Below are positions 39,223 through 49,570 of a stretch of DNA of 64,000 nucleotides, piece by piece. The position numbers were made by a program, and so were the translations under genes. This stretch comes from an uncultured Clostridia bacterium (GTDB lineage: Bacteria > Bacillota > Clostridia > Oscillospirales > Ruminococcaceae), in assembly GCA_947629905.1 (NCBI GenBank), contig CANRFM010000010.1:21670-85669 (forward strand), written 5' to 3'. How positions within the stretch are numbered: position 1 is the first letter of the stretch; every line of letters starts with the position of its first letter. The notes under the pieces are model-generated. The model was given only the letters and a program-made list of their open reading frames with translations, did not search any database and was not told the origin of the DNA.

Positions 39223-40543
39223 ACTGCGCAGCTCTGTGGTTGCGCTGCTGAACCGGAAACCTGCTACCATTCTTTTTTCGGTGTTCTTTGCCATTATCAT
39301 CTGGTTTGCGATCGTTGTGAACGTCTATCCGAGTACGCCTGTGAGCTTTTATCAGGTGCCGCTCGAAATTGATCTGACCGGAACGGCTGCGGAACAGAAC
39401 GGGCTGAGTCTTGTCTCCTGCGATGTGGAAACCGTTAATGTGGAGCTGACCGGAAACCGTTCCCAGATCGGTATCCTGACAGCGGAGGATCTGACCGCCA
39501 CGGCAGACCTTGGCACGATCAATGCGGCAGGGGAATACCCGGTGAGCCTGACCGTCAAGGCGAGCAACGGCATTTCGTTTCAGGTGGATTCCATTACACC
39601 GGCAACTGCGACTGTGCAGCTCGATAAGATCGAGACCCGGAGCTATCCGGTCGAGCCGTCTTTTCCGGGCGTGGTGGTGACTGCCGGACACGCCCTGAAC
39701 CGGGATGAAGTCGTATGCGAACCGTCTGAGATCGAGATCACAGGTCCTGCGGCACAGCTCGACGAGATCAGCAAGGTGGAGGTCTATTCGGACAAGCGGC
39801 AGGAGATCGACAGCGCCTATCTGCTGTACACCAGCGATGTCCGGCTGTATTCCAAAAGCGGCGCACTGATCGATGATGAGGCGCTGGAGATCCCGAAGGT
39901 CGATTTTCAGATCAATCTGCCTGTACTCACACAGCGGGAATTGCAGCTTACCTACGGGGTGACAGGCGCACCGCAGGATTTCGATCTGTCGTGGCTTCAG
40001 GAACGGCTGCAGCTCTCGGAAGATACCATTACCATGGCTGCCCAGAACAGTACAGCTTTTACGGATGTGGACACGTGGAATGCCGGCTTTGTGCGGCTGA
40101 GTGATATTGATCTCGACTACACCGGCACGCTGACACTTGCCGAGGAAGAGGGCTACATCAACGAAAGCGGCATTCAGGAAGTCACGCTGTCCCTTGACAG
40201 TGAAGGGCTGGATAAACGGACTTTCCGGGTGACGAGTGATAATATTTCGATCGTCAATGCGCCTACGACATACGATTTCAGGCTTGTGACAAAGCAGCTT
40301 GAGGTTACAGTCATCGGCGAGGCATCACAGTTAGAGGAATTGCAGGCAGAGGATATTATCATCACGGTCAATCTGATGAATTATGCCAATGCTGATCAGA
40401 GTGCTTCTTTCCCGTGGTCACCGTCCATTTCGTTCCACCAGAAAAATCACCTCTGGGCGGTCGGGTCATACAGCATCTCCCTCGAACGGTCAGAACCGGA
40501 GACCACGCCGGAAAGCAGCAGTACAGACAGTGAAAACGGCTGA
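39206..40543 (+). CDS. cdaR: YbbR-domain CdaA regulator CdaR
   Basis: N-terminal TM plus repeated YbbR domains; overlaps cdaA. Confidence 0.9.
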   Translation: MKNLHELRSSVVALLNRKPATILFSVFFAIIIWFAIVVNVYPSTPVSFYQVPLEIDLTGTAAEQNGLSLVSCDVETVNVELTGNRSQIGILTAEDLTATADLGTINAAGEYPVSLTVKASNGISFQVDSITPATATVQLDKIETRSYPVEPSFPGVVVTAGHALNRDEVVCEPSEIEITGPAAQLDEISKVEVYSDKRQEIDSAYLLYTSDVRLYSKSGALIDDEALEIPKVDFQINLPVLTQRELQLTYGVTGAPQDFDLSWLQERLQLSEDTITMAAQNSTAFTDVDTWNAGFVRLSDIDLDYTGTLTLAEEEGYINESGIQEVTLSLDSEGLDKRTFRVTSDNISIVNAPTTYDFRLVTKQLEVTVIGEASQLEELQAEDIIITVNLMNYANADQSASFPWSPSISFHQKNHLWAVGSYSISLERSEPETTPESSSTDSENG

Positions 40544-40604
40544 AAGCCGTAGAAAATTGCTGCTTGCTTCAGGCTTGAAAATGATGTGCTGAAACAGTAG
40601 CCTG

Positions 40605-40638
40605 TCAAAAAAGTCCAGCCGAACGCTGGACTTTTTCA
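40605..40638 (+). terminator. Rho-independent terminator
   Basis: AAAAAAGTCCAGC-cgaa-CGCTGGACTTTTT. Confidence 0.9.
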
Positions 40639-40718
40639 TATATAAGTGGGATGATAGAGAATGAATTGCCCCCAAAAAGTTAGATAAGTTTTTTGGAAAG
40701 TACAGATATTCAGCCGTT

Positions 40719-42881
40719 TTATGCGGTTTGCCCGCTTTGTGGTTTTTTACGGTAATACGCATAAATGCGCCACAGCACGAACAGCACGCACAGAATTGTC
40801 ACGCCCGTATCCGCAAAGACCGATACCCACATATTGGCAAACCCCAAGAATCCGGCAAGCATGATGCCAAACTTGACAGCCAGTGCAAACACGATACAGA
40901 ACATCGCTGTCCGGTTCACACGTTCTGCCATTTGTACGGCGAACAGGATCGACTGCGGGTCAGAGCCAAGCAGAACCATATCTGCCGCTTCCATGGCAGC
41001 ATCCGCACCGCTGCCCATAGCTGCCCCGACATCCGCCCCCGAAAGTACCGGCGCATCATTGATGCCGTCCCCCACGAACAGCACAGCACCGTGTTCCTGC
41101 CGGATCTGTTCCATGTGCTTTGGCTTTTCGTCCGGCAGCAGTCCGGCGTGTACTTCCGCAATACCAAGCGTTTTTGCAACGGTCTTTGTGTGGGCAGGGC
41201 TGTCGCCTGTCAGCAGCACCGTGTAAAGTCCACGCTGCGCCAGTGCCTGTACGGTTTCGGCGGCATGGGGTTTCAGGGTGTCAGATAGGAGCAGCTTGCC
41301 GGCATAGCTGCCGTCCACTGCAACATACACACAAGTACCCTCTGCCCCCGGGACAGTAACACCCTCGTCCATCATCAGCCTGTCATTGCCGCACGCAATG
41401 CGCTTGCCGTCCACCGTGCCGATGATGCCCTTTCCGGCGATCTCCTGAATGGATTCCGCCTCCGGAATGACGATGCCCTGCGCCTGTGCCTGCTTCACGA
41501 TACAGCCTGCGATCGGGTGGGTGGAGAACGCTTCACACGCTGCCGCAAGGCGCAGTACTTCGCTGCCGCCTTCGGATTCTGTCACGGAAAAGCTGCCCTT
41601 TGTGAGGGTTCCGGTCTTATCCATGACCACTGCTTTGACTTTGGCAAGGGCTTCAAGCGAGATGCCGTCCTTGAATAAAATGCCCTTCGAGGCAGCTGCC
41701 CCGATGCCGGAGAAAAATGCCAGCGGCACACTCAGTACCAGCGCACACGGACAGCTGATCATCAGGAAATTCAGCGCCGTGTAGATCCAGTGTCCCCAGT
41801 CCCCCCCGAACAGCGGCGGAACAAGGGCAGTCACGATGGCAATGCCCACCACAACGGGCGTGTAGACCCTTGCAAAGCGGGTGATGAAGCGGTCGATCTT
41901 CGGCTTGCCGGCGGCAGCATTTTCCACGCTGTCTAAGATGCGCTGCACCATGGAATCTCCAAGGGCTGCCGTGGTCTCCACCTCAAGCACGCCTGAAAGA
42001 TTCACGCAGCCGGACATGACGCTGTCGCCTGTCTGCACTGCCACGGGGAGCGACTCGCCCGTCATTGCTGCGGTGTCAAGCGTACTCTGCCCTTTCCGGA
42101 TAATGCCGTCTAAGGGTATCCTGTCCCCCACACGAACCAACAGCAGCGAACCCGGCTTGACCTCTCCGGCGGGAACTGTTTCGGGCTTGCCGTCCACAAG
42201 AAGCTGCACTGTTTCCGGGCGCATATCGACGGCTTCTGTGACAGATTTCCGGCTGCGCTCCACGGCAAGGTGTTCAAACAGCTCACCGATGCGGAAAAAC
42301 AGCATGACACCTGCGGCTTCCTCAAAGCAGCCGATGCAGAGTGCGCCGACCGTGGAAACGCTCATCAGCAGGTTCTCGTCAAAGAACTGCCCCTTGCCGA
42401 TGCTTTTGACACAATCGACCAGTACTTCATAGCCAAGCACCAGATAGGCAAGCACCAGAACCGCCTGCGGCAGGTACGGCACATTTCCCGCAAACAGGAG
42501 CAATGCGATCCCGATCGCAAACAGCACAATACCAAAAACCAAGGAATACACCTCGCTTTTGCCGTGTGCTTCATGTTCATGGCTGTGGGTGTGCTCGTGG
42601 GTATGTTCGCAGGTACAGTGTTCTCCGTGGTGATGTTCGTGGTCATGGGTATGGGCGGTTTCCTGCCCTTTTTTGCGGAAGATCACACCGTCTTCGATGC
42701 TGTCAGCGGCTGCCTGTATCTGTTCGAGCAGGTGTTCTTCCGCTGCGGCGGTCACGAATAATTTCCCGGTCGGCAGGGAAAGGGATGCTTCCTGTACGCC
42801 CTCTATTTTCTGGATGGCTGCTTCGATTTTGGCAGCGCAGTGCGGACAATCAAGATTTTCTATGGTATAGGTCAGTTTCAT
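40719..42881 (-). CDS. CPx heavy-metal-translocating P-type ATPase (Cd/Zn type) with His-rich linker
   Basis: N-terminal HMA domain NLDCPHCAAKIE; HTHDHEHHHGEHCTCEHTHEHTHSHEHEAHG; SCPCALV; MDKTGTLTKG; GDGINDAPVL. Confidence 0.94.
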   Translation of the reverse strand: MKLTYTIENLDCPHCAAKIEAAIQKIEGVQEASLSLPTGKLFVTAAAEEHLLEQIQAAADSIEDGVIFRKKGQETAHTHDHEHHHGEHCTCEHTHEHTHSHEHEAHGKSEVYSLVFGIVLFAIGIALLLFAGNVPYLPQAVLVLAYLVLGYEVLVDCVKSIGKGQFFDENLLMSVSTVGALCIGCFEEAAGVMLFFRIGELFEHLAVERSRKSVTEAVDMRPETVQLLVDGKPETVPAGEVKPGSLLLVRVGDRIPLDGIIRKGQSTLDTAAMTGESLPVAVQTGDSVMSGCVNLSGVLEVETTAALGDSMVQRILDSVENAAAGKPKIDRFITRFARVYTPVVVGIAIVTALVPPLFGGDWGHWIYTALNFLMISCPCALVLSVPLAFFSGIGAAASKGILFKDGISLEALAKVKAVVMDKTGTLTKGSFSVTESEGGSEVLRLAAACEAFSTHPIAGCIVKQAQAQGIVIPEAESIQEIAGKGIIGTVDGKRIACGNDRLMMDEGVTVPGAEGTCVYVAVDGSYAGKLLLSDTLKPHAAETVQALAQRGLYTVLLTGDSPAHTKTVAKTLGIAEVHAGLLPDEKPKHMEQIRQEHGAVLFVGDGINDAPVLSGADVGAAMGSGADAAMEAADMVLLGSDPQSILFAVQMAERVNRTAMFCIVFALAVKFGIMLAGFLGFANMWVSVFADTGVTILCVLFVLWRIYAYYRKKPQSGQTA

Positions 42882-42900
42882 GGGAACGCCTCCTTTACAT

Positions 42901-42928
42901 ATTTGAACATTTGAGCGAATGTTCAAAT
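42901..42928. promoter_or_regulatory. ArsR/SmtB-type operator candidate
   Basis: Perfect ATTTGAACATT-tgagcg-AATGTTCAAAT inverted repeat just downstream of the minus-strand -10. Confidence 0.7.
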
Positions 42929-42930
42929 GT

Positions 42931-42959
42931 ATTATACCATACTTTGCTCTGTTTGTCAA
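42931..42959 (-). promoter_or_regulatory. Promoter of P-type ATPase gene
   Basis: Minus strand TTGACA (42959-42954), 17 bp, TATAAT (42936-42931). Confidence 0.85.
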
Positions 42960-43013
42960 GGGGGTTGATTCGAAAAATATATATTTCCCTGAAAGTCAAT
43001 TAAAATGAAAGCA

Positions 43014-43175
43014 GCATCCGGGCAAGCCGATTTGAATTACACTATCATCCGAGCAAGCAGATTTGAATTATACTATCATCCGAGCAAGCCGACCTTTGCG
43101 CCGTAGGCGCATTGGGAGGCAAATCGGAGCCGGCAGCCTGCCGGTGGGAGGCAAAACGGAGGCGGCAGCTTGCCG
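43014..43175 (+). repeat. Hairpin repeat family, copy B with flanking short tandem units
   Basis: Hairpin at 43088-43120 GCCGACC-TT-TGCGCC-gta-GGCGCA-TT-GGGAGGC; preceded by tandem GCAAGCmGATTTGAATTAyACTATCATCCGA units and followed by two GGGAGGCAAAwCGGAGsCGGCAGCyTGCCG units. Confidence 0.8.
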
Positions 43176-43182
43176 AAAGCAC

Positions 43183-43212
43183 TTGACAGAAGGGGGCAGA
43201 TACTGGTATAAT
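43183..43212 (+). promoter_or_regulatory. Promoter of ABC operon
   Basis: TTGACA (43183-43188), 18-bp spacer, TATAAT (43207-43212). Confidence 0.75.
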
Positions 43213-43277
43213 GATTATATAGGTATCGGAGAGAAAACTGCTGCCATTTACAGCGGTCGGGAAGGGAGGAGATCATT

Positions 43278-46235
43278 CTGAAACGGAAGAACAGGCGGAT
43301 GCGGCTTACCGGGCTGCTGCTTGCGGCAATGCTTCTGCTGCTCTGCACCGCTGTGCCCGTATCCGCAGAGGACGGGACAGCAAGCCCGGAACCTCTGCCG
43401 GAAGAACCCCTTTACACGGAACAGGAGAGCTACAGCGACTATTACGACACCTATTCCGGAGAAAACCGCCCGGCGCAGGAGATCGTGATCGCAGGAAAGG
43501 ATTATGTTTCTGCCCGTTCCCCGGAGGATGGCGTTTCGGTCGGGAGTTTCGGCAGTGAGTACGGACAGGAAAACAAGGACAATGTGCTGATCTGGAACAC
43601 GGCAGACGGCGAGATCACCTATGAAGTGGATGTGCCGGAGACTGGCATTTACTGCATGGCGTTTTCCTATATGCCCATTCCGTCCACTATGTCCGGTATT
43701 GAATTTTCCATTCTGATCGACGGGGAATCGCCCTATGATACGGCATCCCGTGCGGCTTTGAAGAAGGTATTTGTGAATGACGGAGACTTCATCCTTGACT
43801 TCCGGGGCAATCAGATACGCCCGCCGCAGAAACAGACGGCACTGTGGCTGACAACGCCCCTGTATGACCCGGACGGGCTGTTCAATGACCCGCTGATCTT
43901 CTACCTGAAAAAAGGCAGCCATGAGCTGACATTCTCTATTGTAAAAGGCTATTTTGCGCTGGAGGAATTCCGGCTGTACACGCCGGAAGTGCTGCCGGAT
44001 TATGCGGCATACCGGGACAGCATTTCTGCTGCTGTGACACCGGAAAACACCCCTGCCACGCTGGTACGCATCGAGGGGGAGGATGCTGCCTACAAGAGCG
44101 ATGCGACTTTGTACGCTACGGCTGACAATGCAAGCTACCTTGCTTCTCCGGCAGACCCGGCGAAAACGGTCTTTAATACGATCGGGGCAGGGAACTGGTC
44201 GAAGGCTTTGCAGACCGTCACGTGGGAGATACCCGCTGCGGAACTGCCGGAAGACGGCTGGTATAAGCTTGGCATAAAGGCAAGGCAGAACACCATGCGG
44301 GGCTTTTCTTCCAACCGCAGAATTTACATAGACGGGGCAGTGCCCTGTGAGGAATTCGATCAGGTACAATTCCGCTACGACAATGACTGGCAGCTTGTCA
44401 CACCCGCCGATGCCGGGGGAGAGGCGCTGTATGTCTACTTAGAGGGCGGAACGGATCACACCATTTCCATGGAAGCCGTTCCCGGTGAGATCGGCAGATC
44501 GATGCGGCTTTTGCAGGAAACGGTGGCGGACATTAACACCTACTACCGGAAGATCCTGATGATCACCGGTCCGACACCGGATCGGTATACGGACTACTAT
44601 GTGCATGAGCGCATTCCGGAGCTGTTGGGGGAACTGGAACGGCTTTCTGCTGACCTGAAAACCATCAAGGCAGATATTGAGTCACTGGCAGATACAGAGG
44701 GCTCGGAAGCGGCTGCCCTCGAACGGATGTATATTATCCTCGACAGCTGTATCGAACGTCCGCTGCGCATTCCGGACTACCTGTCACAGATCAAGGACAA
44801 TATCACGGCGCTTTCCGCATGGATGTATGACTACAGGGGGCAGCCGTTAGAGGTGGACTATATCGAGATCGCCTCTGCTGATCAGGCATTCAGTCCGGTC
44901 GAGGAAAAATTTTTCCGTTCGGTCAGCTTCGGGTGGAAACGGTTCGTCAGCTCGTTCTTTGAGGACTACACCAACCTGTCAGAGGACAAGGGAGAGGATG
45001 CTGTCAATGTCTGGGTCAGCCTCGGACGGGAACAGGCGCTTGTGGTCAAAAATCTTGTGGAATCGGAATTTTCCACGCACTATGACACCAATATCTCCGT
45101 CAATCTTGTGGTCGGCGGTGTAGTAGAGGCGACACTTGCCGGAAAAGGTCCGGATGTGGCACTGTTCCTCGGCGGAGAATTTCCCGTCAATCTGGCAGCA
45201 AGAGGACTGCTGGTCGATCTGAAACAGTTTGACGACTATGAGGAAGTCATGCAGCAGTATCAGGAAAATGCGGCTGTGCCCTATCAATATGACAACGGCA
45301 CGTATGCACTGCCCCTGACACAAAGCTGGGCGATGATGTTCTACCGGAAAGACATTCTTGCGGCGTTGGGCTTTACCGCACCGCCGGAGACATGGACGGA
45401 TGTGGTGGATATGCTGCCGGCTTTACAGCGCAATTATATGTATGTCGGTCTGGTGCTGCCGGTCGTTTCGGGCACGAATGCGACGATTTCTGCGGCTACG
45501 GAATCGGGGCATACCTTTGCGGCACTGATGCTGCAGAACGGGCTGAATTACTACAACGAAGCGCAGACAAAGACGAATTTTGACAGCGTAATTGCGGAGC
45601 AGGCGTTTGAGCAGTGGACGGATTTTTACACGAAATACGGCTTTGAGCAGACGTATGACGGGTTTTCCCGTTTCCGGACAGGGGAATATCCCATTGTCAT
45701 TGCGGACTACGGCTTTTTCAATCAGCTCACAGCAGCTTCACCGGAGATCAACGGCTTGTGGGATTTCACGAAAATTCCCGGCACGCTGCGGGAGGATGGC
45801 ACGGTCTCCCATGCGGTGAACTCTACCACTTCCGGTGCTGTGATCTTCAACAAGTGCAAGGATATTGAGGGGGCGTGGGAATTTCTGAAATGGTTCTCCT
45901 CGGCAGAGGTACAGGCGGAGTACGGCACACAGGTCGAGGGCTTGCTCGGGCAGCTGGGCAGATATGCCCCTGCCAACCGGGAAGCGCTTGCACGGCTTTC
46001 ATGGTCGAAAGCGGAGCTGCAAAAACTGACTGAGGCACAGGATGAATTGCAGGAAATTCCGATCATTCCGGCTTCCTACGCTGTGACACGCAATATCATG
46101 AATGCGTTCCGGGAGACTGTGAACGAACACGAAAACCCCCGTGATACGTTCTTCTGGTATAACCGTGACATCAACAGTGAAATTACCCGGAAGCGGGAAA
46201 ATCTCGGACTTCCGACAGGGGAGACTACACAATAA
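43278..46235 (+). CDS. Extracellular solute-binding protein with large N-terminal carbohydrate-binding-like region
   Basis: C-terminal SBP type 1 features (NISVNLVVGGVVEATLAGKGPDVALFLGGEFPVNLAARGLLVDLKQF, LPLTQSWAMMFYRKDIL); probable CTG start 43278 after GGGAGGA, in-frame ATG at 43299. Confidence 0.82.
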   Translation: MKRKNRRMRLTGLLLAAMLLLLCTAVPVSAEDGTASPEPLPEEPLYTEQESYSDYYDTYSGENRPAQEIVIAGKDYVSARSPEDGVSVGSFGSEYGQENKDNVLIWNTADGEITYEVDVPETGIYCMAFSYMPIPSTMSGIEFSILIDGESPYDTASRAALKKVFVNDGDFILDFRGNQIRPPQKQTALWLTTPLYDPDGLFNDPLIFYLKKGSHELTFSIVKGYFALEEFRLYTPEVLPDYAAYRDSISAAVTPENTPATLVRIEGEDAAYKSDATLYATADNASYLASPADPAKTVFNTIGAGNWSKALQTVTWEIPAAELPEDGWYKLGIKARQNTMRGFSSNRRIYIDGAVPCEEFDQVQFRYDNDWQLVTPADAGGEALYVYLEGGTDHTISMEAVPGEIGRSMRLLQETVADINTYYRKILMITGPTPDRYTDYYVHERIPELLGELERLSADLKTIKADIESLADTEGSEAAALERMYIILDSCIERPLRIPDYLSQIKDNITALSAWMYDYRGQPLEVDYIEIASADQAFSPVEEKFFRSVSFGWKRFVSSFFEDYTNLSEDKGEDAVNVWVSLGREQALVVKNLVESEFSTHYDTNISVNLVVGGVVEATLAGKGPDVALFLGGEFPVNLAARGLLVDLKQFDDYEEVMQQYQENAAVPYQYDNGTYALPLTQSWAMMFYRKDILAALGFTAPPETWTDVVDMLPALQRNYMYVGLVLPVVSGTNATISAATESGHTFAALMLQNGLNYYNEAQTKTNFDSVIAEQAFEQWTDFYTKYGFEQTYDGFSRFRTGEYPIVIADYGFFNQLTAASPEINGLWDFTKIPGTLREDGTVSHAVNSTTSGAVIFNKCKDIEGAWEFLKWFSSAEVQAEYGTQVEGLLGQLGRYAPANREALARLSWSKAELQKLTEAQDELQEIPIIPASYAVTRNIMNAFRETVNEHENPRDTFFWYNRDINSEITRKRENLGLPTGETTQ

Positions 46236-46266
46236 CAGCACAGGGCTGCGGAAGGAGGTGGTTCTA

Positions 46267-47175
46267 ATGGAAAAACAGGCACAGCGGCACACACTCTGGA
46301 AACGGATCATACAGCACCGGGAGGAGTATCTGATGCTGCTGCCGTTTATGCTGGTGTTCTTTGTGTTCACTGTCATTCCGGTTGTCATGTCGCTGCCGAT
46401 GGGCTTTACGGATTTTGACATGGTGCAGCTCCCGCAATTTGTCGGGCTGTCCAATTATGTCACGCTGTTTCTGAATGACAGCATTTTCATACAGTCCATC
46501 CGGGTGACACTGGTGTTTGCCCTGTTCACAGGACCGATCAGCTATGTGCTGTGCTTTCTGCTCGCATGGCTCATCAACGAACTGCCCCAAAAGCTGAAAA
46601 CCATCTTTACACTGGTGTTCTATGCGCCCTCTATGGCGAATGTTTACACCGTGTGGCAGCTCATTTTTTCGGGCGACTCCTACGGCTATCTGAATTCCGT
46701 TCTGCTGAATGCCGGGCTGATCACAAAACCTATACAGTGGCTGACCGACAGTAACTATGTGCTGGGGGTCGTTATCGTGGTGCAGCTCTGGCTCTCCCTC
46801 GGGGCAGGCTTTCTTGCCCTGAGAGCGGGTTTTCAGAGCATTGACCGTTCTTTGTATGAAGCGGGTGCGATCGAGGGCATCCGCAATCGGTGGCAGGAGC
46901 TGATCTACATCACCATTCCTGCCATGGGTCCGCAGCTTCTGTTTGCGGCAGTCATGCAGATCGTCAGCTCATTCACGGCAGGCACGGTGGCGCAGAGTCT
47001 TGTGGGCTTTCCGAGTACGGATTATAAGGCGCACACCATTATGACACACGCCTATGACTACGGGTGGGTTCGATACGAAATGGGCTATGCATCTGCAATC
47101 TGCATGGTGCTGTTCCTTGCCATGCTCGTCTGCAACAGGTTGATCAGCAAGCTGTTGAGCCGCTATATGGACTGA
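46267..47175 (+). CDS. Sugar ABC transporter permease (MalF/UgpA-like)
   Basis: Six TM segments, EAGAIEGIRNRWQELIYITIPAMGPQL EAA loop. Confidence 0.9.
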   Translation: MEKQAQRHTLWKRIIQHREEYLMLLPFMLVFFVFTVIPVVMSLPMGFTDFDMVQLPQFVGLSNYVTLFLNDSIFIQSIRVTLVFALFTGPISYVLCFLLAWLINELPQKLKTIFTLVFYAPSMANVYTVWQLIFSGDSYGYLNSVLLNAGLITKPIQWLTDSNYVLGVVIVVQLWLSLGAGFLALRAGFQSIDRSLYEAGAIEGIRNRWQELIYITIPAMGPQLLFAAVMQIVSSFTAGTVAQSLVGFPSTDYKAHTIMTHAYDYGWVRYEMGYASAICMVLFLAMLVCNRLISKLLSRYMD

Positions 47176-47188
47176 AGGGGGCTTTTGC

Positions 47189-48061
47189 ATGACCGATACC
47201 AAAAAACTGAAAGCCTCCAACCGACAGGCAGGACGGCACATTGGCGGGACAGTGCTGATCTTTCTCTTTCTGCTGGTGCTGGGACTGTTCATGGCACTGC
47301 CCATCTACCTTGCCTGTGTCATGTCTGTCAAGCCCGTTCATGAGCTGTTTATCTTTCCGCCGAAGCTGTATGCTATTGACCCGACACTGGATAATTTCCG
47401 GGATATGTTTACGACCCTCAGCGAAATGTGGGTGCCTTTCTCCCGGTATGTGTGCAACAGTGTGCTGGTGACCGTCAGCGTGACGGCGGCGCAGTGCGTG
47501 TTTGCCTCTATGGCGGCATTCGTCCTTGCAAAGGGCAAAGCACCCGGCAGAGGATTCCTCAACAAGCTCATTGTCGTTTCTCTGCTTTACCAGAGCAATG
47601 TCATTTACATCATGCAGTATATTGTCATGGCAAAGCTGCACATGATCGATACCTACTGGGCGCTGATTTTGCCGTCGGTGGCTTCGCCGATGTGCCTTTT
47701 CCTGATGCGGCAGTCCATGATGACCGTCCCGGATGCTATGATCGAGGCTGCCAAGGTGGACGGTGCGGGGATGTTTACCATCTGCTGGCAGGTCGTCATG
47801 CCAAACCAGAAACCGGCGCTGATGACGATGATCATTTTTGCGTTTCAGGCGGCGTGGAATATACAGGGCGGCACATTGGTCTACAATGAAGCCCTCAAGA
47901 CGCTGCCGACCGTTGTGCAGCAGGCGGCTGCTGCAGGGCTTGCCCGTGCGGGCGTGGCAATGGCTTCTGCCGTGTTCATGCTTGTGCCGCCGGTCGTGAT
48001 CTTCATGATCGCACAGAAACAGGTCATCGAAACAATGGCACATTCCGGCATCAAGGACTAA
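47189..48061 (+). CDS. Carbohydrate ABC transporter permease (MalG-like)
   Basis: MIEAAKVDGAGMFTICWQVVMPNQKPAL EAA loop. Confidence 0.92.
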   Translation: MTDTKKLKASNRQAGRHIGGTVLIFLFLLVLGLFMALPIYLACVMSVKPVHELFIFPPKLYAIDPTLDNFRDMFTTLSEMWVPFSRYVCNSVLVTVSVTAAQCVFASMAAFVLAKGKAPGRGFLNKLIVVSLLYQSNVIYIMQYIVMAKLHMIDTYWALILPSVASPMCLFLMRQSMMTVPDAMIEAAKVDGAGMFTICWQVVMPNQKPALMTMIIFAFQAAWNIQGGTLVYNEALKTLPTVVQQAAAAGLARAGVAMASAVFMLVPPVVIFMIAQKQVIETMAHSGIKD

Positions 48062-48073
48062 AGGAGGGAGCTC

Positions 48074-49570
48074 ATGCTGCTGAAACAAATGACTGCGGCT
48101 GCCCTTGCCGCAGCTTTGAGCCTGTTCTTATCCGGCAGTGTGACAGCCGCTGCGGAGGAACATTATGATGTCTATCACTATGACTGCTGGTCGGAAGCCG
48201 TTCCCTCACAGGCAGGCTATACGGCGGAGCGTGCTGTCAGCGGGCAGGATTTAGGGGTCGGGAATTTTTCAGAGCCGACGGATATTTTCCGGGACAGCCA
48301 TGATCGGTTCTATATCGTGGATTCCGGGAATGACCGCATTGTTGTGACCGATGCAGAGCTTGAAACGGTGGAGAAAGTGTTTGACACGTTCACCATGCCG
48401 GACGGCTCGGAAACGGCTCTGAACAGTCCGCAGGGCGTGTATGTTGCGCCCGAAACGGAGCTGCTCTATATTGCCGACTATGACAATTCCCGTGTGCTGA
48501 TCTCCGATTATGACGGCAATGTGCAGCGGGAGATCACAAAGCCGGATTCTGAACTGTTCTCGCAGGAACTGACTTTCCTGCCGCAGAAAGTCCTTGCCGA
48601 CAAGGCGGGAAATGTGTACATCGTGCTTGGCAATATCACGACCGGGGCGGCAATGTTCAGCAGTGACGGGGTATTTCAGGGGTACTACGGGGCAAATACC
48701 GTGCAGACGACCCCGGAAGTCATTGTAAACCATTTCCGGAAACTGCTCTCGACCGATGAGATGCGCTCCCGGCAGGCAAGGACAGTGCCGTCCGGTATCA
48801 CGAATTTTGATCTGGATGATGAGGGCTTCATTTACACCTGTTCACAATCGACCTCGCAGACGCAGGACACGGTGAAAAAACTCAATGCGGCAGGGGCGAA
48901 TCTGTTTTCCTCGCTTGGGGTCACGTGGGGGGACATCCGTTCCTACTACGACACCAACACAAACACGAATTATCAGCCGATGATCTGTGACATTGAAATT
49001 TCCGATGACAAGAGCATCAACTGCCTTGACCTGACGACGGGGCGGGTATTTCAGTATGACAAGGAGGGCAGTTTGCTGTTCATTTTCGGGAGCAAGTCCG
49101 ATCAGTTAGGGGGCTTTACGGAAGTCACGGCACTGGAATCGTGCGGAGAATCTATTTATGTGGTCGATAAACGGAAAAATACGGTCACGGTCTTTGCGGA
49201 GACGGATTTTGGTTCGCTCGTTCATAAAGCGACAGAACTGTACAATGCGGGCTATTATGAAGAAGCGCTTGCGCCGTGGTATCAGGTACTTCAGTATGAC
49301 GGCAACTATGTGAGGGCATATGAGGGCATTGCATCGGGGCTGCTTGTCAAGGGTGATTATGAAGGCTCGATGAGGTATGCAAAGCTTGCGGATTCCAATT
49401 CCCGCTATAACAAGGCATTTGAGGGATACCGGCAGGAATGGCTGTCGGCGCATTTCACACAGGTAGCTATCGTTGTGATCTTGGTTGCTGCGGTGCTGAC
49501 TGGGCTGCATTTTTACCGGAAGAAGCACATCGCTAAAACAGAAACGGCAGAGAGGAGTGAGCAGCCGTGA
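48074..49570 (+). CDS. NHL-repeat (beta-propeller) exported protein with C-terminal TM
   Basis: FYIVDSGNDRIVVTD, LLYIADYDNSRVLISDYDG; signal peptide; TM AIVVILVAAVLTGLHFYRKKH. Confidence 0.8.
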   Translation: MLLKQMTAAALAAALSLFLSGSVTAAAEEHYDVYHYDCWSEAVPSQAGYTAERAVSGQDLGVGNFSEPTDIFRDSHDRFYIVDSGNDRIVVTDAELETVEKVFDTFTMPDGSETALNSPQGVYVAPETELLYIADYDNSRVLISDYDGNVQREITKPDSELFSQELTFLPQKVLADKAGNVYIVLGNITTGAAMFSSDGVFQGYYGANTVQTTPEVIVNHFRKLLSTDEMRSRQARTVPSGITNFDLDDEGFIYTCSQSTSQTQDTVKKLNAAGANLFSSLGVTWGDIRSYYDTNTNTNYQPMICDIEISDDKSINCLDLTTGRVFQYDKEGSLLFIFGSKSDQLGGFTEVTALESCGESIYVVDKRKNTVTVFAETDFGSLVHKATELYNAGYYEEALAPWYQVLQYDGNYVRAYEGIASGLLVKGDYEGSMRYAKLADSNSRYNKAFEGYRQEWLSAHFTQVAIVVILVAAVLTGLHFYRKKHIAKTETAERSEQP

